64,000 nt of DNA, from the NCBI GenBank assembly GCA_900318115.1, contig ONJJ01000014.1:1-64000 (forward strand), written 5' to 3'. A program made the translations under genes and the position numbers. The notes under the pieces were generated by a model. It was not told the DNA's origin, made no database searches, and worked only from the letters and a program-made list of their open reading frames with translations. Below, piece after piece: positions 8,291 to 19,849 of the stretch. Position 1 is the stretch's first letter; each line of letters begins with the position of its first letter. Source of the stretch: an uncultured Prevotellaceae bacterium. Lineage in GTDB: Bacteria > Bacteroidota > Bacteroidia > Bacteroidales > Bacteroidaceae.

Positions 8291-9418
8291 TTAGACTTGA
8301 CTCCCTTCCATGATTTCGTCCTCCCACGGGAGGAAGTCAAATTCCAGTTGGGTGAAGGACGTTCCCTTGGTGCCGTCGTCTGCTTCGTCGTGAGCCGAAT
8401 GGCTGACGGAGAGCCCCAGCAGGCGGATAGGCTGCGCCGTGGTCGTCGGATCCTGCAGGATAATGAGCGCCAGCTCGAGGATGCGTTCCGCCTCAGGCTC
8501 CACGGGTTCAGGCAGTGTCAGGCTGCGGGTGATTTGCTGGAAGTCGGCGAATTTGACTTTCAAGGTCAGCGTGCCTCCCCGGAACTGTGTTCGCAGCAGT
8601 CTTCGTGCGAGTTCGGTGGCAAGTCGGCTCAGGGCATCGCGCAACTGGTCAGGCTCTGTGAGGTCGGTCTCGAAGGTCTGTTCGCAGCCCACGGATTTGC
8701 GCTCCCTGGTGGGCTCCACAGGGCGCAGGTCGATACCTCGTGCGAAGTTGTAGAGTATTCCTCCCATCTTTCCGAAGCGTTCGATGAGGTAAGGCAGGGA
8801 TTTCTGGCGCAAGTCACTCCCCTTGAAGATTCCGTATTGGTGCAGCGCCTCGGCTGTGCGCGGTCCTACTCCCCAGAACTTCTCTATGCCCAGGTTGTCG
8901 ATGAACTGCTGGGCGCGTGAAGGATGAATGGTGCTCAGGCCATCGGGCTTGCGCAAGTCAGAGGCAATCTTGGCCAGGAACTTGCAGTAGGAGACGCCCG
9001 CCGATGCTGTCAGCTGCAGTCGTTCGCGGATTTTCTGCTTTATCTCGCGTGCAATTTCCACAGCCATCGTTTGCCCTGTCTTGTTCTGTGTGACGTCGAG
9101 GAAGGCCTCGTCCAGCGAAATGGGTTCGATGAGGTCGGTGTACTCGTGAAAGATGGCGTGCATCTGGGCCGACACCTCCTTGTAAACGTGGTAGCGTCCA
9201 GGCACGATGATGAGGTTGGGACAAAGTCGCTTGGCGGTAGCTATGGGTTGTGCGGAATGCACTCCGAAGGGACGTGCCTCATAGCTCGCTGTGGCCACCA
9301 CGCTTCGTGGTCCGTCGTGCCCTACAACGATGGGCTTCCCCCTCAATTCGGGGAAGTCCCGCTGCTCCACGGATGCAAAAAATGCATCCATGTCTACATG
9401 TATGATTTTTCGTTCCAA
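8291..9418 (-). CDS. dinB: DNA polymerase IV (Y-family translesion polymerase)
   Basis: Error-prone polymerase that bypasses damaged template. The 375-residue protein shows the Y-family palm residues in HVDMDAFFASVEQRD at the N-terminus, the YEARPFGV segment, and the catalytic SLDEAFLDVT near residue 103. It also has the helix-hairpin-helix region KFWGVGPRTAEAL and a little-finger domain. It ends without an obvious beta-clamp-binding peptide longer than EFDFLP near residue 365, which could serve as one. It is the third gene of a unit on the minus strand behind a zeta-toxin-like kinase and a 56-residue protein, with only an 8-bp gap to the latter, so it is probably co-transcribed with them. 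No LexA-like box was recognised. Confidence 0.96.
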   Translation of the reverse strand: MERKIIHVDMDAFFASVEQRDFPELRGKPIVVGHDGPRSVVATASYEARPFGVHSAQPIATAKRLCPNLIIVPGRYHVYKEVSAQMHAIFHEYTDLIEPISLDEAFLDVTQNKTGQTMAVEIAREIKQKIRERLQLTASAGVSYCKFLAKIASDLRKPDGLSTIHPSRAQQFIDNLGIEKFWGVGPRTAEALHQYGIFKGSDLRQKSLPYLIERFGKMGGILYNFARGIDLRPVEPTRERKSVGCEQTFETDLTEPDQLRDALSRLATELARRLLRTQFRGGTLTLKVKFADFQQITRSLTLPEPVEPEAERILELALIILQDPTTTAQPIRLLGLSVSHSAHDEADDGTKGTSFTQLEFDFLPWEDEIMEGSQV

Positions 9419-9426
9419 GAGCGGAG

Positions 9427-9597
9427 CTATTGCCTGGTCGCCAACAGTTCCTCCGGCCTGACTTCTACGACGCGCCCTTCTCGAGCGACAACGACGGTAG
9501 AGTGGAACAGGCGCGAGCGTTCTAACATTCTCTCCTGGGCCAGAAGAATTCCCTTGTCGATTTTCTTCTGCATTTCAAATACTTCTCTGTCACTCAT
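9427..9597 (-). CDS. Small protein coupled to the zeta-toxin-like kinase
   Basis: A 56-residue frame beginning MSDREVFEMQKKIDKG whose ATG lies inside the 3' end of the preceding kinase gene (8-bp overlap), indicating translational coupling. The N-terminal half is a charged amphipathic helix (EMQKKIDKGILLAQERMLER), and the C-terminal half contains two beta-strand-like stretches (HSTVVVAREGRVVEV). The family has no recognised name. Similar small proteins follow this kinase type in other Bacteroidota as far as I recall. Because of its place it could be the cognate antitoxin or accessory subunit, which is inference. It ends 8 bp before dinB. Confidence 0.7.
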   Translation of the reverse strand: MSDREVFEMQKKIDKGILLAQERMLERSRLFHSTVVVAREGRVVEVRPEELLATRQ

Positions 9598-10195
9598 CGT
9601 TCTCGGGGGCTTTATAGGTTTCTGACAAGGTGGTGTAGCGTTCTTCGTCGATGACGTTGATCCGTTGGTCCTTCCATCCGCAGGCAATCTTGTAGGATGG
9701 CACAGTGGAGTTATCATAGAGTGTCCAGTAGTCCACAACGGGCATATACAGCTGGAAGAGGTTCTGCAGCCCGGCTTTGAAGCGGCGATAGATGACTTCT
9801 TCCGGGATGTTGTGGCCGCCCTGGCTGACACGCTTGGCCACTCGGGCCACAGCCTGCTCCGGTGAGGACAGCGAGAAGAACAAAAGTGTGACGAAATAGC
9901 CTCTTTTCTGGGCCTGCTGAATGAGCTTGATGTAGGAGCGAGTGGCCAAGGTGGTCTCGAAGGCGAAGGTGTCGCCCTCCTTCAGCAGGTGGATGATTCG
10001 GTCGATCATCAGCCGACCAGCCTGGATAGCCACGCCCTCGGGATTGAAGGGCGAGAGACCCTTGGCAATCTCGTCGGCGTTGACGAATTCCCGGCAATTC
10101 AGCATCTCCGGCAAGACGGTGAATGAGGCAGTGGTCTTGCCGGCGCCGTTGCATCCGGCGATGATGTATAAGTTGAGCTTTTTTTGTTCTGCCAT
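9590..10195 (-). CDS. Zeta-toxin-family P-loop kinase
   Basis: A 201-residue protein with Walker A AGCNGAGKTTASF near residue 12, the substrate-loop motif FVNADEIAKGLSPFNPEG, and the FAFETTLATRSY segment. These are characteristic of zeta-toxin-like kinases, some of which phosphorylate UDP-N-acetylglucosamine and poison peptidoglycan synthesis. It is a standalone short version typical of chromosomes and lacks an epsilon-type antitoxin upstream. The small downstream protein overlaps it by 8 bp. Whether it is a toxin or another small-molecule kinase is unresolved. It is the first gene of the kinase / small protein / dinB unit. Confidence 0.82.
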   Translation of the reverse strand: MAEQKKLNLYIIAGCNGAGKTTASFTVLPEMLNCREFVNADEIAKGLSPFNPEGVAIQAGRLMIDRIIHLLKEGDTFAFETTLATRSYIKLIQQAQKRGYFVTLLFFSLSSPEQAVARVAKRVSQGGHNIPEEVIYRRFKAGLQNLFQLYMPVVDYWTLYDNSTVPSYKIACGWKDQRINVIDEERYTTLSETYKAPENDE

Positions 10196-10221
10196 AAGTT
10201 CAAAAGACGTTGTTCAGGGCA

Positions 10222-10229
10222 CAAAGATA
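10222..10229 (-). promoter_or_regulatory. -7 box of the zeta kinase / dinB unit
   Basis: Minus-strand TATCTTTG, 27 bp upstream of the kinase ATG; -33 element unclear. Confidence 0.5.
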
Positions 10230-10307
10230 GGCTTTCTGGGAATGAAAGCTTCCCGTTTGCGGCGCAAAGTGCGATGGCTGGGCCCATTCTTGGCATTTTT
10301 TAACGTT

Positions 10308-10988
10308 TTACTTCTTCTTCAGGAGGTCTGGGCGCAGCCGTTGTGTGCGTTCCAGACTCTGCTGCAGTTCCCATTCCTTGATGCGCGCTTCGTGTCCCGA
10401 GAGGAGCACTTCGGGCACTCGCCACCCTCGGTACTCTGCGGGGCGTGTGTACACGGGTGCGGCCAAGAGGTTGTCCTGGAACGAGTCTGAGAGGGCGCTC
10501 TGTTCGTCGCCTATGACCCCGGGGATGATTCGCACGATGGCGTCTGCCATGACCGCGGCTGCCAGTTCACCTCCCGTGAGGACATAGTCGCCGATGCTCA
10601 CTTCCTTGGTTATCAGGTGCTCACGGATGCGATAATCTATTCCTTTGTAGTGTCCGCAGAGGATGATGATGTTTTCGCAGAGTGAGAGTTCGTTGGCCAT
10701 GGGTTGGTCGAACTGTTCGCCATCGGGCGTGGTGAAGATGATCTGGTCGTAGTGGCGCTCGGCCGTGAGTGCGCTGATACAGCGGTCAATGGGTTCGCAT
10801 TGCATGACCATTCCCGCAAATCCGCCGAAGGGGTAGTCGTCGATGCGGCGGTCCTTGCGCACGGCATAGTCGCGCAGGTTGTGCAGGTGGATTTCCACCA
10901 GTCCTTTCTTCTGGGCGCGTCCGAGGATGCTCTCTTGGAGGAAACCCTCGATGAGTTGGGGTATGACGGTGATAATGTCTATTCGCAT
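10308..10988 (-). CDS. trmD: tRNA (guanine-N1-)-methyltransferase
   Basis: Methylates G37 of tRNAs next to the anticodon, preventing frameshifting. The start at 10988 ([16 protein letters not shown]) gives 226 residues, the family's normal size; the frame is open further upstream but without homology. SPOUT trefoil-knot motifs are visible: [23 protein letters not shown] and the AdoMet loop [16 protein letters not shown], followed by [15 protein letters not shown]. It is not next to rpsP/rimM/rplS as in many bacteria, which is common in Bacteroidota. The 70-bp spacer to the helicase gene upstream contains four copies of an ACGGATTT/ACAGATTT octamer. Confidence 0.97.
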   Translation of the reverse strand: MRIDIITVIPQLIEGFLQESILGRAQKKGLVEIHLHNLRDYAVRKDRRIDDYPFGGFAGMVMQCEPIDRCISALTAERHYDQIIFTTPDGEQFDQPMANELSLCENIIILCGHYKGIDYRIREHLITKEVSIGDYVLTGGELAAAVMADAIVRIIPGVIGDEQSALSDSFQDNLLAAPVYTRPAEYRGWRVPEVLLSGHEARIKEWELQQSLERTQRLRPDLLKKK

Positions 10989-11058
10989 TATGGTGGATTT
11001 AGGGATTAACGGATTTACAGATTTACGGATTTGCGTCTTTACGGATTTGTGTGCGCTA

Positions 11059-14000
11059 TTACCATTGATTCGAAAGCATTTCGAGCATATCCTTGGCCGT
11101 GAGCTTGAAGTTCTGGTCGGCGCCTTCGAGAATGCTGTCAGAGAGTGCGCGTTTGCTTTCGTGGAGACGCAGTATCTTCTCCTCGATGGTGTGGTGACTG
11201 ATGAGGTGATAGACGGTGACGGCCTGTTTCTGTCCGATGCGGTAGGCTCGGTCCGTGGCCTGCTGCTCGATGGCGGGGTTCCACCATGGATCCAGGTGGA
11301 TGACATAGTTTGCTGCGGTCAGGTTCAGTCCCACGCCCCCAGCCTTCAGGCTGATGAGGAACACGGGGCACTTTCCTTTCTGGAAGTCCGCCACCAGCTG
11401 TTCGCGCTGCTTGATGGTGTTGCTCCCGTCGAGGTAGAGGAAGGGTATGTTGTTCTTCCTCAGCGTGCTTGAAACAATCTGCAGGAAGGATGTGAACTGG
11501 CTGAATACGAGCACGCTGTTTCCTCCTTCCACGATGGGCTGCACCAGCTCCATGAAGGCGGTGACCTTGCTTGAGCCCGCAGTCCAGGTGGGGTCCAGGA
11601 GCTCCGGTGAGCAAGCCGTGCGGCGCAGTCGCGTCAGCTCGGCCAGGGCGTTGATGGTCAGTTGGTCGCCTTCCTCCTTGAATTTCTGTTCGGCATCGCG
11701 GCGGATGACCTCGTAGAATGCCATCTCCTCGTCGGTGAGTTCCACATTGATGTTGATTTCGGTCTTCTCAGGCAGCTCCTGTACCACGGCCTGCTTTGTG
11801 CGTCGAAGCATGAAGGGTGCCACCAGCGTTTGCAGTTGCTGCTGACGTTCGGTGTCCTGAAGGTTGCTGATGGGGATGATGTATTTCTGACTGAATTGTT
11901 CGTAGGTGCCCAGCAGTCCGGGATTGATAAATTGGAATAGGTTCCATAGTTCGCCCAGATGGTTCTGGACCGGTGTACCCGTCAGGATGAGACGGTTCAT
12001 CGCCTGAAGCTTCATGCATGCGGCGCTGGTCTTGGTACCTCTGTTCTTGATGTTGTGGGCTTCGTCCAGCACGGCGCAGTTCCATTGCTTGTTGGTCAGC
12101 GGGTTATGGAGGGTTACCACGAGTCCATAAGTGATGATGACGATGTCGTTCGCTGTGGCATCCTCGATGGCGGCTGTTCGGTTGGGCTGTTCGCTGAGGA
12201 CACAGGGGTTGAGCGTTGGTGCGAAGCGCTTGATTTCGTTGCGCCAGTTGGGTGCCACGCTGGCCGGAGCCACCACGAGCGATGGTCCCTCGCTGGCATG
12301 ATCCAGCAGGAGTGCAATGGTCTGCACGGTCTTTCCCAGACCCATATCGTCCGCCAGACACGCCCCTGCGCCCCACATGGCCAGTTTGCTCATCCATTGG
12401 TAGCCCTCCACCTGATAGGGTCGGAGTGTGGCCTCCAGCTTTTCGGGCACCTTGGGCGTGGTCTTTTCGGCTTCTTCTATGCGCTTCTTCATATCCAGGA
12501 ACTTGGCATCGTGGTGGATGTCAATTTCTCCGCTGACAATGTCTCCGAGCAATCCTGTCTGCAGCGAGGGTATGGAGGGGCGTCCGTTTTCAATGGTGGT
12601 CAGACTCTCGAGGGCATCGAGCTGCTTGCGCAGTTTCTCCGAGAGCCAAAGGTAGTCGCCGTCCTGCAGTTGAACGTATCCGCCATGGCTGTTGCCTATG
12701 GCTTGCAGGAGTTGTTGTGCTGTGAGAATGCTGTTGTCGTCGAGGTGCACCTGTCCTTCCACCTCGAACCATCTGCCGCGCGGCTTGAGGCTGATGTTCC
12801 AGTCGCTCTGCTGGCTGGCGTGGTGCATGCGCAGTTTTTCTCCCTCGGGCCATTCCACGGCGCTGATTTCCGGGTGCGAACTGACGTAGGCCAGGATGTC
12901 CAGCACTTGTGGCGTGCTGAGGTGTGCTCCCAGGTTCTCTGTCAGTTCGATGTCGCGTTCCTGGCAGAAGTTGAGGAAAACGCTGAGGTTGCGTGCTTCG
13001 CCTTCGAGGTCGCGCTCGATGCGCACTCGTCGGGAGGTCTCGTTCTGGTCGATGATGCATCGTTCGCCCTGGGCCGGAGTGAGTGCCATGCGGCCGCCTT
13101 TGAGCGGTCGGACGATGGCGTAGGCATCGAACATCGTCTGGGTCGTGGGGTCGGGTGTGAGCCGGATGATGAGGGTGTTCTGCGGTTCCAGCGACAGCAA
13201 CTCTTGTTCTTCAGGGACGAGGTCGCTGTGGATGTCTGTTACGTTGACGAGCATCGGCAGCAGCTTGGACAGCTTCTCTTCGGCCTCGGCAGGGAGGTCG
13301 CTGACGGACAGCAGCTCGCTGAGCACGGCGCGCTCGTGGTCGCTCATGGGGAAGTGGACATACTGCATGGAATCCACACGATGATAGACGCTCGTCTGCG
13401 AGAGCAGATCCTTGAACTCGATGTTCGACTGCAGGTGGAATCCCCCTTCGGGCTTGCGCTCCACGATGACGTAGGGCTTCTGCTGCTCGATGGTCACGCG
13501 CCGGTAGGGGCTTTGTTCGCCGGTATAGACGCGGTCGGATCCTACCAGGTGTGGCAGGATGACGCCCACCGTCAGGCGGTTCATTCCCAGGAAACGGATG
13601 TCGGCCACCACGGCCTGGTCCGTACGGTCCATGAAGGGCTCCGTGCCGCTGATGAATCGGTTCCAGGGAAGCATTTTTCCGACTCCCCATCGCCCGTCGC
13701 GCAGTCGGTTCTGCTCGCGCAGTTCCACGCTCTCGCCGTCGCTGAGAATGATGTACATCACGCGATGCTCACCTTCCTCACCCTCGTTGTGCAGTTTGGT
13801 CTCTGAGGCGATGAGGCGGTCCAGCATCTGCTCCCAGGGATCCTTCATCCGGATGAAGTTGCAGACGGGTTTGTTGCCGAAGTTGGTGGAGAAGGTCTTC
13901 TTCTCGAACTTGCTCAGCTTCAGGTACTCTGCACCCTCGTGGCGGAGGAAGGCGGAGCGGGGCTGGAAGTTGTCGCTCGTGAGCTGGTAGTCTGCGAATT

Positions 14001-15087
14001 GGGCAGCCAGCAGCTTCACCAGCTGTTGCTGGAGGATGAATTCCTGGTCGGCCAGGTCGATGGGGTTCATCAGCTGGCTGAGCAGTTCCAGGTCCATCCT
14101 GCATGTGGGACTGATGAGTGTGTCGGCCAGCAACACGGCCGCTCCCACCTTTCGCAGGGCGGTTCCCTTGGCTTCCTTGGCCTGTGCCACAAAGGTGCGC
14201 AGGCGGCTCTTGCTGTTGCTCTCCTTGCTGGTCCACGTGGCGATGACCCAGTAGAATGCTGCGATGCCGTCTGTCAGGAACCGGTCCTCCTCACTCTTTT
14301 CCTTGTTGGCGCGGGAGAAGGCCGTGGTGGCCTCGGAGAAGACTTTGCAGGCCAGGTCGCTCTTGCCTTGCGTCATGGCGTGGACGCCCTTCAGCAGCAG
14401 GTCTGAATAGGTCATCCGGATACTCGTGGGTGGCGTGTACACTCCCTGGCATACAAACCGGTGGTAGTTCACCAGGGCGTTCATCTCCCTCACGTCCGGG
14501 TCGGTCTTGTCCAGCTTGCGCAGGCTCAGCTGTCGGCGCAGCATCTCTTCGGGGTCGGGATTGTCGTCCTTCATCCACTTGTGTACTACGGCGCAGATGA
14601 AGGCCGGGAAGTCGTGGTCGCGAATCATCGTCACCAATGGCTCGAAGCATCGTTCCTGCACCAGGCTCAGCAGGTAGGGTGGGAGGGTGCTGTCCAGCAC
14701 CAGGGGGGCCGGAGCCTTGCCCAGATACAGACGGCGAACGGTCTTCTGCAGCGCGTCGAATTCGCGGTAGCGGGTCAGCGGCCACGTGTCGAACTCGTCC
14801 AGCCACTCGGGATGCTCTTCGAGGGCAAAGAGCAGGACTTCGCCATACATGCGCGGGCGGATCATCTGCTGCGCAGGACCGAAGTGTGTGGCCGGGTGGT
14901 GCACCACCAGATTCTGCTTGATGAGTTCGCCCGATAAGATGGACAATTCGCCCAGCATGCAACTGCCATGGACGCTCAGTTGGGTGCGGTCGTCGTCCTT
15001 CAGGTCACCGCCTATATATGCGTAGAGGCAAGCCAGCTTCTGTAGAGCCTCTTTTTGGTTCAGTAAGTATTGTCTTATAGGTGTCAT
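11059..15087 (-). CDS. SNF2-family DEAD/DEAH helicase (RapA-like, large)
   Basis: An ATP-dependent nucleic-acid translocase that probably remodels protein-DNA or RNA polymerase complexes. Starting at MTPIRQYLL it has 1342 residues. The last ~450 form the SNF2 motor, with motif [12 protein letters not shown] near residue 914, motif [12 protein letters not shown] near 1006 and motif [17 protein letters not shown]. It also has the family ILRRTK box and the C-terminal RecA lobe with [18 protein letters not shown] and [13 protein letters not shown]. The 900-residue N-terminal part has no recognised motif; it is alpha-helical and then beta-rich, as in other Bacteroidales SNF2 proteins. No methylase or nuclease is adjacent, so it does not look like a DISARM- or type I-like defence component. 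It is divergent from ligA. Confidence 0.92.
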   Translation of the reverse strand: MTPIRQYLLNQKEALQKLACLYAYIGGDLKDDDRTQLSVHGSCMLGELSILSGELIKQNLVVHHPATHFGPAQQMIRPRMYGEVLLFALEEHPEWLDEFDTWPLTRYREFDALQKTVRRLYLGKAPAPLVLDSTLPPYLLSLVQERCFEPLVTMIRDHDFPAFICAVVHKWMKDDNPDPEEMLRRQLSLRKLDKTDPDVREMNALVNYHRFVCQGVYTPPTSIRMTYSDLLLKGVHAMTQGKSDLACKVFSEATTAFSRANKEKSEEDRFLTDGIAAFYWVIATWTSKESNSKSRLRTFVAQAKEAKGTALRKVGAAVLLADTLISPTCRMDLELLSQLMNPIDLADQEFILQQQLVKLLAAQFADYQLTSDNFQPRSAFLRHEGAEYLKLSKFEKKTFSTNFGNKPVCNFIRMKDPWEQMLDRLIASETKLHNEGEEGEHRVMYIILSDGESVELREQNRLRDGRWGVGKMLPWNRFISGTEPFMDRTDQAVVADIRFLGMNRLTVGVILPHLVGSDRVYTGEQSPYRRVTIEQQKPYVIVERKPEGGFHLQSNIEFKDLLSQTSVYHRVDSMQYVHFPMSDHERAVLSELLSVSDLPAEAEEKLSKLLPMLVNVTDIHSDLVPEEQELLSLEPQNTLIIRLTPDPTTQTMFDAYAIVRPLKGGRMALTPAQGERCIIDQNETSRRVRIERDLEGEARNLSVFLNFCQERDIELTENLGAHLSTPQVLDILAYVSSHPEISAVEWPEGEKLRMHHASQQSDWNISLKPRGRWFEVEGQVHLDDNSILTAQQLLQAIGNSHGGYVQLQDGDYLWLSEKLRKQLDALESLTTIENGRPSIPSLQTGLLGDIVSGEIDIHHDAKFLDMKKRIEEAEKTTPKVPEKLEATLRPYQVEGYQWMSKLAMWGAGACLADDMGLGKTVQTIALLLDHASEGPSLVVAPASVAPNWRNEIKRFAPTLNPCVLSEQPNRTAAIEDATANDIVIITYGLVVTLHNPLTNKQWNCAVLDEAHNIKNRGTKTSAACMKLQAMNRLILTGTPVQNHLGELWNLFQFINPGLLGTYEQFSQKYIIPISNLQDTERQQQLQTLVAPFMLRRTKQAVVQELPEKTEININVELTDEEMAFYEVIRRDAEQKFKEEGDQLTINALAELTRLRRTACSPELLDPTWTAGSSKVTAFMELVQPIVEGGNSVLVFSQFTSFLQIVSSTLRKNNIPFLYLDGSNTIKQREQLVADFQKGKCPVFLISLKAGGVGLNLTAANYVIHLDPWWNPAIEQQATDRAYRIGQKQAVTVYHLISHHTIEEKILRLHESKRALSDSILEGADQNFKLTAKDMLEMLSNQW

Positions 15088-15113
15088 AAGGTCAATTTTC
15101 GTGTTCGCGGCTG

Positions 15114-15144
15114 CAAAGTAACAGCTTTTTTTTGATATTTGCAA
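15114..15144 (-). promoter_or_regulatory. Promoter of the SNF2 helicase gene
   Basis: Minus-strand TTGC (15141-15144), 19-bp spacer, TTACTTTG (15114-15121), which deviates from TAnnTTTG at one position. It lies 27 bp upstream of the chosen ATG at 15087 and so favours it over the in-frame ATG at 15159. Confidence 0.5.
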
Positions 15145-15196
15145 GCCCTTTCGCATCATTTTTCGCCTTTTTTTCGATTACGTCAAATTTTATACT

Positions 15197-17236
<2,040 letters not shown>

Positions 17237-17269
17237 GGCACGGAAGGATGTTTCGGCTATAGAAAGCTT

Positions 17270-17307
17270 TTACCCCAAATCAGTCCGGATGAACCGATTT
17301 GGGGTAA
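17270..17307. terminator. 12-bp perfect inverted repeat between convergent ligA and yggS
   Basis: TTACCCCAAATC and GATTTGGGGTAA flank a 14-nt loop. Position between convergent genes suggests a bidirectional terminator. There is no strong T-run on either side, so the function is tentative. Confidence 0.6.
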
Positions 17308-17392
17308 GTCTTAATGCGTCGTGGGGTAGGGTAGGCGTCCTCAGACGTAGAGTGGGAGAGGCGATGGCTGCGGGTCTGTTGATTCGGCGAGG

Positions 17393-18052
17393 TCAGTATT
17401 GCCGCTCGCCGAAGATCTGCGTGCCGATGCGGATGAGTGTAGAGCCCTCGTCGATGGCGATGTGCCAGTCGCCGCTCATGCCCATGGACAACTCGGCGGC
17501 ATCGGGCAGGTAGTCGCGGCGCAGCTGTTCGAAGAAGAGGCGGGCACGGTGGAAGTCCTCGCGGATGCGGCGGGTGTCGTCGGTGTTGGAGGCCATGGCC
17601 ATGACGCCAGCGATGCTGACACCCTTGAACTGCTGCCACTCTCCGCTGTCGAGATAGGCGAGGGCTTCGTCGGTGGTGAATCCGAACTTGGTCTCCTCCT
17701 CGGCCACATGGAGCTGGAGCAGGCAGGGGATGATGCGCCCGGCCTTCAGGGCTTGCTTGTTGATTTCGGCGAGCAGGTGGGGCGAGTCCATGGAATGGAT
17801 GAGGTGGACGTAGGGGGCTATGTACTTGACCTTGTTGGTCTGCAGGTGTCCGATGAAGTGCCATTCGGGCTGCAGGTCTGCCAGCTCCTGGTGCTTGCGC
17901 TGCAGTTCCTGGGCATGGCTCTCGCCGAAGAGACGCTGCCCGGCGGCGTAGGCCTCGCGGATGGCGTCGGCAGGATGGTACTTGCTGACGGCCACGAGGC
18001 GCACTCCGGCGGGCAGCGCCTGTGTGATGTTGTGTATTTCTTCTGCTATCAT
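17393..18052 (-). CDS. yggS: YggS-family pyridoxal-phosphate homeostasis protein
   Basis: A PLP-binding protein without known catalytic activity that influences vitamin B6 and amino-acid pools. The 219-residue barrel has the PLP lysine in LVAVSKYHP near residue 24, the GESHAQEL segment, WHFIGHLQTNK, and the phosphate-binding region SMGMSGDWHIAIDEGSTLIRIGTQIFG. All of these are strongly conserved in the family. Its ATG overlaps the stop codon of the upstream DUF4494 gene (ATGA), so the two are translationally coupled. Confidence 0.96.
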   Translation of the reverse strand: MIAEEIHNITQALPAGVRLVAVSKYHPADAIREAYAAGQRLFGESHAQELQRKHQELADLQPEWHFIGHLQTNKVKYIAPYVHLIHSMDSPHLLAEINKQALKAGRIIPCLLQLHVAEEETKFGFTTDEALAYLDSGEWQQFKGVSIAGVMAMASNTDDTRRIREDFHRARLFFEQLRRDYLPDAAELSMGMSGDWHIAIDEGSTLIRIGTQIFGERQY

Positions 18053-18513
18053 TGCTCGAACTCAGGTTTCTGGTCGACCTGCTTGTAGCGGTAAACGTCC
18101 ATGATGGGGGTCTCGGTGATGGTCACGATGACCCAGTCGCCGAGGGTGCCTTCCATGCAGCGGTCGAGGTTCTTGACGGCATCGCGGAAGTCTGTGGCCT
18201 GAATGAGCACCTGCTGGGCTGTGCGCTTCTCGGCGCCGGTTTTCTCGTCGAGGGTGATGAATGCCACCTTGGCCTTGAACCAGCGGTCGGCGGCAGCATC
18301 CTGGCTCTCGAAGAGCTCCGCCAGACGTGCACGCTTGATGTCCGTGACGGTGAACTCGCCGCTGATGAAGGGCGTCATTTCCTCGATGAAGCGGCGCTCG
18401 GCCTCGGTGAAGCTGAGTGCCTCTACGATGTAGGTCTCTGTTGTTTTCTTGAGCAAGCCCGTCTCCATGGTCTTGTCGTAGCGGACTTTGCATTCAAACC
18501 ATTCGTTGTTCAT
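18049..18513 (-). CDS. DUF4494 domain protein
   Basis: A 154-residue protein beginning MNNEWFECKVRYDKTMETG, a pattern typical of the Bacteroidota-restricted DUF4494 family of unknown function. It looks like two related alpha/beta halves, each starting with an (F/W)(E/K)(C/A)KV strand (WFECKVRYDK at the start, WFKAKVAFITLDEKTG near residue 77), suggesting an internal duplication. No signal peptide or membrane helix is visible. It is co-transcribed with yggS downstream, and a consensus -7 box lies upstream. The coupling with YggS is the only functional hint. Confidence 0.85.
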   Translation of the reverse strand: MNNEWFECKVRYDKTMETGLLKKTTETYIVEALSFTEAERRFIEEMTPFISGEFTVTDIKRARLAELFESQDAAADRWFKAKVAFITLDEKTGAEKRTAQQVLIQATDFRDAVKNLDRCMEGTLGDWVIVTITETPIMDVYRYKQVDQKPEFEQ

Positions 18514-18558
18514 TGTTCGTTTGTATGTTTTTTGTGTGAGTTTTCCGTTTTGCGGGCG

Positions 18559-18566
18559 CAAAGTTA
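18559..18566 (-). promoter_or_regulatory. -7 box of the DUF4494-yggS operon
   Basis: Minus-strand TAACTTTG, 46 bp upstream of the DUF4494 start. Confidence 0.6.
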
Positions 18567-18630
18567 CGCTTTTTGTCTATAAAAAGCATGGTTTTATTGA
18601 TAAAAAATCTCAAGTCTGACGTTTTATTGC

Positions 18631-18638
18631 TAACTTTG
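18631..18638 (+). promoter_or_regulatory. -7 box of the sensor kinase gene
   Basis: TAACTTTG, 22 bp upstream of the ATG at 18660; supports that start over the upstream in-frame ATG at 18573. Confidence 0.6.
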
Positions 18639-18659
18639 CATCGTTTTGAACGCGAAGTT

Positions 18660-19790
18660 ATGTCTAAATCCTCCCTTTCCTCCCGTCAGGAGAATCTGAC
18701 TTACGCCATGATCTGGCTGTTGCTGCTGGTGGCTCCCCTGTTGTCGGAGTGGCTGGCTGCGCACAGCAGCGGCGAGAGCCTGTTCGAGTGGTCGCGTGTC
18801 GTGCGAGCGTGGAGGGGTCTGATTCCCTTCTTCCTGGCATTCGTGGTGCACAACTGGTTGCTGGCACCGCTGATGGTCTATCGCCGACGTAACGCCTACT
18901 ACTTTGCGGGTGTGCTCGCGGTGGTTGCTCTCTTCTCTGTATATCAATGTACGTCGCGCCCGCCCATGCACAGAGGCCCCCAAGGCCCCAGTCCCCAGGA
19001 ACTCCGCGGCGACGTCCCTCCTCCCCGCCACCCCGAACCGCACCTGCGGCCAGACGGCCACCGGCCTCCCGCCGTCATGGGAGAGCACGACCTCGTGGCC
19101 ATCATCGTGCTGGTGCTCATGCTGGGGATGAACCTGGGCATCAAGTTCTACTTCCGCCAGCGCACCAATGAGCAAAAGCTGGACGAGCTCGAGCGGCAGA
19201 ACCTGGAACATCAGCTGGCCTACCTGCGCTATCAGGTGAATCCGCATTTCCTGATGAACACGCTGAACAACATCCACGCCCTGATAGACATCGACTCCGA
19301 GAGCGCGCAGGCATCCGTGGTGGAGCTCTCCCGCCTGCTGCGCTATGCGCTGTACGATGCCGAGCGCCCCACCGTGTCGCTGCAGAAGGAGGTGGATTTC
19401 GTGGGCAACTACATCGCGCTGATGCGCATCCGCCTGGATGACCAGGTGGAGGTGCGCTTCGACGTCCCCTCGCCCGTTCCCTCGGGCAATGTGCCTCCGC
19501 TGCTCTTTGCTTCCTTCGTGGAGAATGCCTTCAAGCACGGCGTCAGCTACCAGCAGCCCTCGTTCGTCCACATCGCTATCGCGGCCGCGGAGGGGCGTCT
19601 GGTCTTCAGCTGCGCCAACAGCCGTTTCGCCGACATGAAGCCTACGGACGACGGTGCCGGAGGACTGGGACTGCGCAATGTGCGGCAACGCCTGGACCTC
19701 CTCTTCCCCGGAAACTACTGGCTGGACTTTCAGGAAACCTCTGGCACCTATGCCGTACGCCTCGACATACCCCTCGACTCTAAACTTTAA
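18660..19790 (+). CDS. Sensor histidine kinase, LytS/YehU type
   Basis: The membrane sensor of a two-component system. The 376-residue protein has four predicted transmembrane helices (at about 14-34, 58-80, 83-100 and 144-163). A Pro/His-rich, probably extracytoplasmic loop lies between the third and fourth (HRGPQGPSPQELRG...PPPRHPEPHLRPDGH), which could bind metal. It then has a His_kinase domain with the phospho-acceptor motif YQVNPHFLMNTLNNIHALID and a short HATPase segment (FVENAFKHGVSYQ, GGLGLRNVRQRL). It is followed by its LytTR response regulator; the pair is typical of Bacteroidales. The signal is unknown. Confidence 0.93.
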   Translation: MSKSSLSSRQENLTYAMIWLLLLVAPLLSEWLAAHSSGESLFEWSRVVRAWRGLIPFFLAFVVHNWLLAPLMVYRRRNAYYFAGVLAVVALFSVYQCTSRPPMHRGPQGPSPQELRGDVPPPRHPEPHLRPDGHRPPAVMGEHDLVAIIVLVLMLGMNLGIKFYFRQRTNEQKLDELERQNLEHQLAYLRYQVNPHFLMNTLNNIHALIDIDSESAQASVVELSRLLRYALYDAERPTVSLQKEVDFVGNYIALMRIRLDDQVEVRFDVPSPVPSGNVPPLLFASFVENAFKHGVSYQQPSFVHIAIAAAEGRLVFSCANSRFADMKPTDDGAGGLGLRNVRQRLDLLFPGNYWLDFQETSGTYAVRLDIPLDSKL

Positions 19791-19843
19791 ACTCTAAACT
19801 CCAAAACTACTCTAAACTCTAAACTCTAAACTCTACACTCTAC
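19777..19843 (+). repeat. Heptamer tandem repeat (AACTCTA-like)
   Basis: About eight degenerate copies of CTCTAAA/AACTCTA begin inside the last codons of the kinase gene and fill the 59-bp gap to the regulator gene. The reverse-complement type of array occurs at 58955-59008. Confidence 0.85.
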
Positions 19844-19849
19844 ACCCCC

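Noticed and set aside
11059-15087. SNF2 helicase as part of a DISARM-like or type I/III restriction system
   Set aside because: Neighbours are trmD and ligA; no methylase, PLD nuclease or DUF1998 gene accompanies it.
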